A stretch of 64,000 nucleotides of DNA from UBA7657 sp049652985 (lineage in GTDB: Bacteria; Pseudomonadota; Alphaproteobacteria; Micavibrionales; Micavibrionaceae), in assembly GCA_049652985.1 (NCBI GenBank), contig JBASFK010000002.1, forward strand, positions 248,001 through 312,000, in the 5' to 3' direction. The notes beneath the pieces are model-generated. The model was given only the letters and a program-made list of their open reading frames with translations, did no database searches and had not been told where the DNA came from. A program made the translations under genes and the position numbers. The first letter of the stretch is position 1, and each line of letters opens with the position of its first letter. Shown here one piece after another: positions 60,827 to 64,000 of this stretch.

Positions 60827-61336
60827 ATGAAGCGCGTTTGCCTCGGCAAAATCACGTCCGCGCACGGCGTCAAAGGGCTGGTGAAAATCCTGCCCTTTGG
60901 CGAAGCCCCCCTCTTGATCGAAGAGCTTTCCCCGGTTTATACGGGCGAAAGTTCTTCGGATCAGATTTCCATCCAGATGAAAAATTCCGCCGGGAATAAA
61001 TACTGGCTGGCCGCTGTCGATGGCATTGTTGAGCGCGATGGCGCCGAAGCGATGCGCGGCACCGAAATATGGGTTGAGCGCGATGCGCTGCCCAAGATCA
61101 AAGAGAAGAATACGTTCTATCACACCGACCTGATCGGCCTCTCTGTCACCGAGGACGGCAAGGAGATCGGCACAATCGTCAACGTGCAGAATTACGGCGC
61201 GGGTGATTTGCTGGAGATCAAAACCGGCGGCTCGACCTTCCTGCTGCCCTTCAACAAGGAAACCTGCCCGGAAATTAATGTGAAAGAAGGCTTTGTACGC
61301 GCAATCAATGCCGCTGCCTTCATGGATTTATCATGA
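60827..61336 (+). CDS. rimM: Ribosome maturation factor RimM
   Basis: Assists 30S head assembly around S19. 169 aa with the N-terminal beta-barrel (VCLGKITSAHGVKGLVKILPF) and the C-terminal PRC-like barrel (NTFYHTDLIGLSV). Located 14 bases after rpsP, and its stop region overlaps trmD by 4 bases. Confidence 0.95.
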   Translation: MKRVCLGKITSAHGVKGLVKILPFGEAPLLIEELSPVYTGESSSDQISIQMKNSAGNKYWLAAVDGIVERDGAEAMRGTEIWVERDALPKIKEKNTFYHTDLIGLSVTEDGKEIGTIVNVQNYGAGDLLEIKTGGSTFLLPFNKETCPEINVKEGFVRAINAAAFMDLS

Positions 61337-62019
61337 CCTGGCGTGTGAATATTCTTACGTTATTTCCGGAAATGTTTCCCGGCATGCTTGGGCAATCGCT
61401 GAGCGGCAAGGCGCTGGAAAAAGGATTGTGGTCTTACCACGCAATTAATATCCGCGATTTCGCGCAGGACAAACACAAAACCGTGGACGACACGCCTTTC
61501 GGCGGCGGTGCGGGCATGGTCATGCGCGCAGACATCATTGAATCCGCCCTGCTCTCGATCAAGGACCCGGGCCGTAGAATCTATTTATCCCCGCGCGGAC
61601 GTCCCCTGACTCAGAAACTGGCGGAGGAACTGAAAGACCAGCATCTCACACTGCTCTGCGGTCGCTATGAAGGCGTCGATCAACGCGTGCTGGACGCGCA
61701 TCAATTCGAAGAGGTCAGCGTCGGCGATTTCGTTCTCTCGGGCGGCGAGCCGGCGGCGCTTATATTGATGGATGCGTGTATTCGCCTGCTGCCCGGCGTC
61801 ATGGGAAACAATGAAACCGCGGGCGAGGAAAGTTTTTCAAACAATTTTCTGGAATATCCGCATTACACGCGCCCCGCCGAATGGACGGATTCACATGGAA
61901 AAACCCATATCGTTCCTGAAGTGCTCACCTCGGGCAATCACGGGAAGGTAAAAGAATGGCGGCGCTCCGAGTCTGAAAAACTGACTCAAGAACGCCGCCC
62001 TGATCTGCTCAAGAAATAA
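61333..62019 (+). CDS. trmD: tRNA (guanine-N1)-methyltransferase
   Basis: Methylates G37 of tRNAs reading CNN and GGG codons, keeping the frame. 228 aa. The SPOUT knot motifs LLCGRYEGVDQRVLD and VGDFVLSGGEPAALILMDA are intact. The stop abuts the stop of the convergent SIMPL gene, which separates it from rplS. Confidence 0.97.
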   Translation: MTWRVNILTLFPEMFPGMLGQSLSGKALEKGLWSYHAINIRDFAQDKHKTVDDTPFGGGAGMVMRADIIESALLSIKDPGRRIYLSPRGRPLTQKLAEELKDQHLTLLCGRYEGVDQRVLDAHQFEEVSVGDFVLSGGEPAALILMDACIRLLPGVMGNNETAGEESFSNNFLEYPHYTRPAEWTDSHGKTHIVPEVLTSGNHGKVKEWRRSESEKLTQERRPDLLKK

Positions 62020-62781
62020 TTACTTCAAAACCGCTCTCGCTGAAACCGTCAGCGTGATTTCTGAATCGCCGGGGCTGGCCACGGGCGCGGAATAACCCGC
62101 ACCCTTGTCCATGGCCATTTCGGCACGCGCCATCATCGGCATCGGGTAGTTCGGATAGGCTGTATCCACGCTCACCTCAACCAGTTCGGCTTCTTTCTTG
62201 CCGAGCGCCTTGGCCGCGCGTTCCGCCTTCTCACGCAGTTTTACGAGCGCGGATTCCATCAGGCCGTCGCGGATGATTTCAAATGCTTCCGGTGAAAGCG
62301 TGTAGGACAGGTTATTAGTCTGCATACCCATGGCTTGCAATTCGCCAAGCAGCTTCAGCAGGTCGGCAGAATTCTTGCTCTTCATGTTCAGGCCCTGGCT
62401 GCCGCGCCAGACGACGGGTTTTTTCTCGTGGTTCTCGATGCGCTGTTCCGGGTCGGGATGCGGCTGCTGGTTGGGATCGTATGGGTAAACATAATAATGG
62501 TCGGTCGAAACCTGGACATCCTTGTACTTCTTCGATGCCTCGAGCGCCTTGGCGATGAGGGTGTTGATCTTGTTCTGAAGGGCGGCTGAATCCGTCCCTT
62601 CCGTTTCATAGCGCAGGGAAGCTATCAGGAGGTCCTGCTGGACGGCCTGGCGTTCGCTGGCAGAGATGTTCAGGACAGTCTGGCCGGACTTGACCAGGCT
62701 GGCCTCTTGGGCCATGGCGGGGGCCATGGCTGGGACTGCAAAACCGGCTACAAGTACGCTTAAAATCAGGAAAAACCGCAT
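62020..62781 (-). CDS. Periplasmic SIMPL domain (DUF541) protein
   Basis: A 253-residue exported protein. The signal peptide (MRFFLILSVLVAGFAVPAMA...) has probable cleavage after APAMA. The mature part matches the SIMPL family, predicted beta-structured proteins of the envelope with unclear roles, sometimes tied to stress. An unusual feature is its antisense location between trmD and rplS, genes that are usually consecutive. Confidence 0.85.
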   Translation of the reverse strand: MRFFLILSVLVAGFAVPAMAPAMAQEASLVKSGQTVLNISASERQAVQQDLLIASLRYETEGTDSAALQNKINTLIAKALEASKKYKDVQVSTDHYYVYPYDPNQQPHPDPEQRIENHEKKPVVWRGSQGLNMKSKNSADLLKLLGELQAMGMQTNNLSYTLSPEAFEIIRDGLMESALVKLREKAERAAKALGKKEAELVEVSVDTAYPNYPMPMMARAEMAMDKGAGYSAPVASPGDSEITLTVSARAVLK

Positions 62782-62895
62782 AAAATCCTCCGTTTGGCTT
62801 TATAAGAGTTGGTCTGGTCTATCATATATAGGGTTAGACGACCAGAACCCCTCATTCCTTGGGTCGTTTTGGGGGAATTTTTGAGGTTTTTTTCT

Positions 62896-62924
62896 TTGCT
62901 TTTGGGTCTTTCCCGCTGTATAAG
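62896..62924 (+). promoter_or_regulatory. Sigma70-type promoter for rplS
   Basis: TTGCTT (62896-62901), 17-base spacer, TATAAG (62919-62924), about 90 bases before the rplS start. It fits the separation of rplS from trmD. Confidence 0.5.
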
Positions 62925-63013
62925 ACCCCCAGCTTTTATAGCTTTTAACCCATAAAACGATAAGCGGTCCGCGCCTTTTAAGGTATTCGGGGCCGGATAA
63001 AGGGAAGAAGACG

Positions 63014-63496
63014 ATGAACGTATTAGAAAAATTTGAAGCCAAGCAGCTTCAGAAAATCCGGGGCGACAAGAAGATCCCTGAATTCAGCCCCGGCGATACC
63101 GTCAAGGTTAACGTCAAGGTCAAGGAAGGCACGCGCGAGCGTATCCAGGCCTATGAAGGCATCTGCATCGGCCGCGCCGGCGCAGGCCTCAACGAGAATT
63201 TTACTGTCCGCAAAATCAGCTACGGCGAAGGCGTGGAGCGTGTGTTCCCCCTCTTCAGCCCGCGTATCGACAGCATCGAACTCCTGCGTAAGGGTTCTAT
63301 CCGCCGCGCGAAACTCTATTACCTGCGCGACCTTTCGGGTAAATCGGCACGGATCACCGAGCGCACCACCGGTCACGGTTTCGACGAGGAAAGCCTGGCG
63401 GCGGAATCTGCCCTGAAGGCCGAACAGAAAGCCAACAAGGCGAAAAAAGAAAAGCCCGTCGACGGCCCGAAAAAAGAGAAGAAGGCCAAGAAATAA
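63014..63496 (+). CDS. rplS: 50S ribosomal protein L19
   Basis: Large-subunit protein at the 30S-50S interface. 160 aa; the core (about 1-115) has FSPGDTVKVNVKVKEGTRER, GEGVERVFPLFSPRIDSIEL and the RRAKLYYLRDL signature. The C-terminal Lys/Glu-rich extension (about 120-160) makes it longer than typical. A ribosome-binding site (AAGGGAAGA) precedes the ATG. Confidence 0.97.
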   Translation: MNVLEKFEAKQLQKIRGDKKIPEFSPGDTVKVNVKVKEGTRERIQAYEGICIGRAGAGLNENFTVRKISYGEGVERVFPLFSPRIDSIELLRKGSIRRAKLYYLRDLSGKSARITERTTGHGFDEESLAAESALKAEQKANKAKKEKPVDGPKKEKKAKK

Positions 63497-63518
63497 GCCG
63501 AAAGATACAAAGAATAAA

Positions 63519-63546
63519 AAACGGGCCCTTCAGTGGCCCGTTTGCT
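63519..63546 (+). terminator. Rho-independent terminator after rplS
   Basis: AAACGGGCC (63519-63527), 7-base loop, GGCCCGTTT (63535-63543) and a T-rich trailer. The A run on the other side may also stop transcription of the convergent gene. Confidence 0.85.
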
Positions 63547-63567
63547 TTTGAGGCATCCGCTTCCTGA

Positions 63568-63852
63568 CTAGTTTTTAACCACCAGCGGAGTCCTGAGATT
63601 GATCGCGCCTGAGTAGTAATGCGGGGCTGTAAGAACGACTTCGGACGTCGCGGCAAAGACCTTGCATAAATCGCCCTCCACCGTCCCGATCAGGTGCAGT
63701 CCTTCGTTTAAAACAGCATACAGACTGGAATCGCCACGGTTATAGATGATAGCGTCAGAACGCACGTAGGCAGGGTCGGAAAACGTAATGCAGACCAGCC
63801 CGTGATCAAGGCTGTACTGTGCCGGAACGCCCTTGGTGATATGATGAAACAT
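63568..63852 (-). CDS. Uncharacterised 94-residue protein
   Basis: A predicted mostly beta-strand soluble protein (HGLVCITFSDPAYVRSDAIIYNRGDSSLYAVL) of unknown function. No signal peptide or membrane helix. A perfect palindrome TCTATTTCAAATAGA lies 44 bases upstream and may be a regulatory site. Confidence 0.5.
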   Translation of the reverse strand: MFHHITKGVPAQYSLDHGLVCITFSDPAYVRSDAIIYNRGDSSLYAVLNEGLHLIGTVEGDLCKVFAATSEVVLTAPHYYSGAINLRTPLVVKN

Positions 63853-63895
63853 GGTTTTGACCCCTTTATATGGCCTGCTGCATTGCGAAATTCAG

Positions 63896-63910
63896 TCTAT
63901 TTCAAATAGA
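63896..63910. promoter_or_regulatory. Perfect palindrome, possible operator
   Basis: TCTATTTCAAATAGA, 7 bp arms around one base, upstream of the 94-residue gene. Size and symmetry fit a dimeric repressor site. No regulator identified. Confidence 0.3.
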
Positions 63911-64000
63911 TTGCGGCTTTATTAATGCCGGGGCGACATGGAAAATATTGATTTATAAAGACAATTTATGGTTTATTTCAGCCTATGAAACCGCGCACGT

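Noticed and set aside
1..64000. tRNA, rRNA, CRISPR array, insertion sequence or prophage genes
   Set aside because: I looked for tRNA-like cloverleaf ends, regularly spaced repeats, transposase motifs and phage structural genes while reading and found none. The only recombinase is the chromosomal XerD type.

Overview
This is a compact, gene-dense chromosomal window of an alphaproteobacterium. The markers are the ftsE-ftsX / YdcF / PlsC / DUF2125 / tyrA neighbourhood, a TIGR02302 (DUF4175) protein beside lysA, CobS and CobT with their companion J-domain protein, CarD plus an RpoH-type sigma factor, a DUF2336 protein, and an AMP nucleosidase next to ftsY-mtaB-dapF. The genus cannot be fixed from the sequence. 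A Rhodospirillales- or Micavibrio-like lineage is a guess. I see no rRNA, tRNA, CRISPR array, prophage or insertion sequence.

Layout. 0-8 kb: start of lysC (left edge), ubiG, two tandem small paralogues, a HIG1-like membrane protein, etfBA, a two-gene accessory operon, a pentapeptide-repeat protein, an LptM-like lipoprotein and lysA. 8-20 kb: a large TIGR02302 membrane protein, a second accessory operon, a zinc-ribbon protein, an exported repeat protein, ftsEX, YdcF, a PlsC-DUF2125 fusion, then on the minus strand tyrA, chorismate mutase, a methyltransferase, mutT and a periplasmic parvulin. 20-33 kb: secA, a hydrolase, an FAD oxidoreductase, an aldo/keto reductase, a CorC/CNNM protein, aroB-aroK, an exported protein, xerD-type recombinase and accA. 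33-45 kb: a ribbon-helix-helix protein, J-domain protein-cobS-cobT, hisS, sufE, clpX, a DHH phosphoesterase and LD-carboxypeptidase. 45-53 kb: carD, a phosphatase-like protein with eroded metal sites, rpoH, an M48 lipoprotein protease, an SNase-like protein, an iminopeptidase and pgk. 53-64 kb: AMP nucleosidase, ftsY, mtaB, dapF, then ffh-rpsP-rimM-trmD and rplS with an antisense SIMPL gene between the last two.

Functionally the window joins envelope and division functions (FtsEX, PlsC, SecA, FtsY/Ffh, LptM-like, LdcA), amino-acid and cell-wall precursor pathways (LysC, LysA, DapF, AroB, AroK, TyrA, chorismate mutase), electron transfer (EtfAB, UbiG), stress control (RpoH, ClpX, CarD) and translation (S16, L19, RimM, TrmD, HisRS, MtaB).

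The less ordinary layer is small lineage-specific genes placed at junctions between conserved genes. They are often AT-rich, some have their own strong sigma70-type promoters, and several share overlapping stop codons with the convergent conserved gene. Other points of note: a tandem duplication that copied the end of ubiG, a signal peptide apparently built from a palindromic repeat, a PlsC-DUF2125 fusion, a phosphatase-like protein lacking its metal ligands between carD and rpoH, a perfect FNR-type site upstream of carD, and AT-rich patches inside hisS and the gene upstream of xerD. I do not see a clear new multi-gene defence or biosynthetic system.
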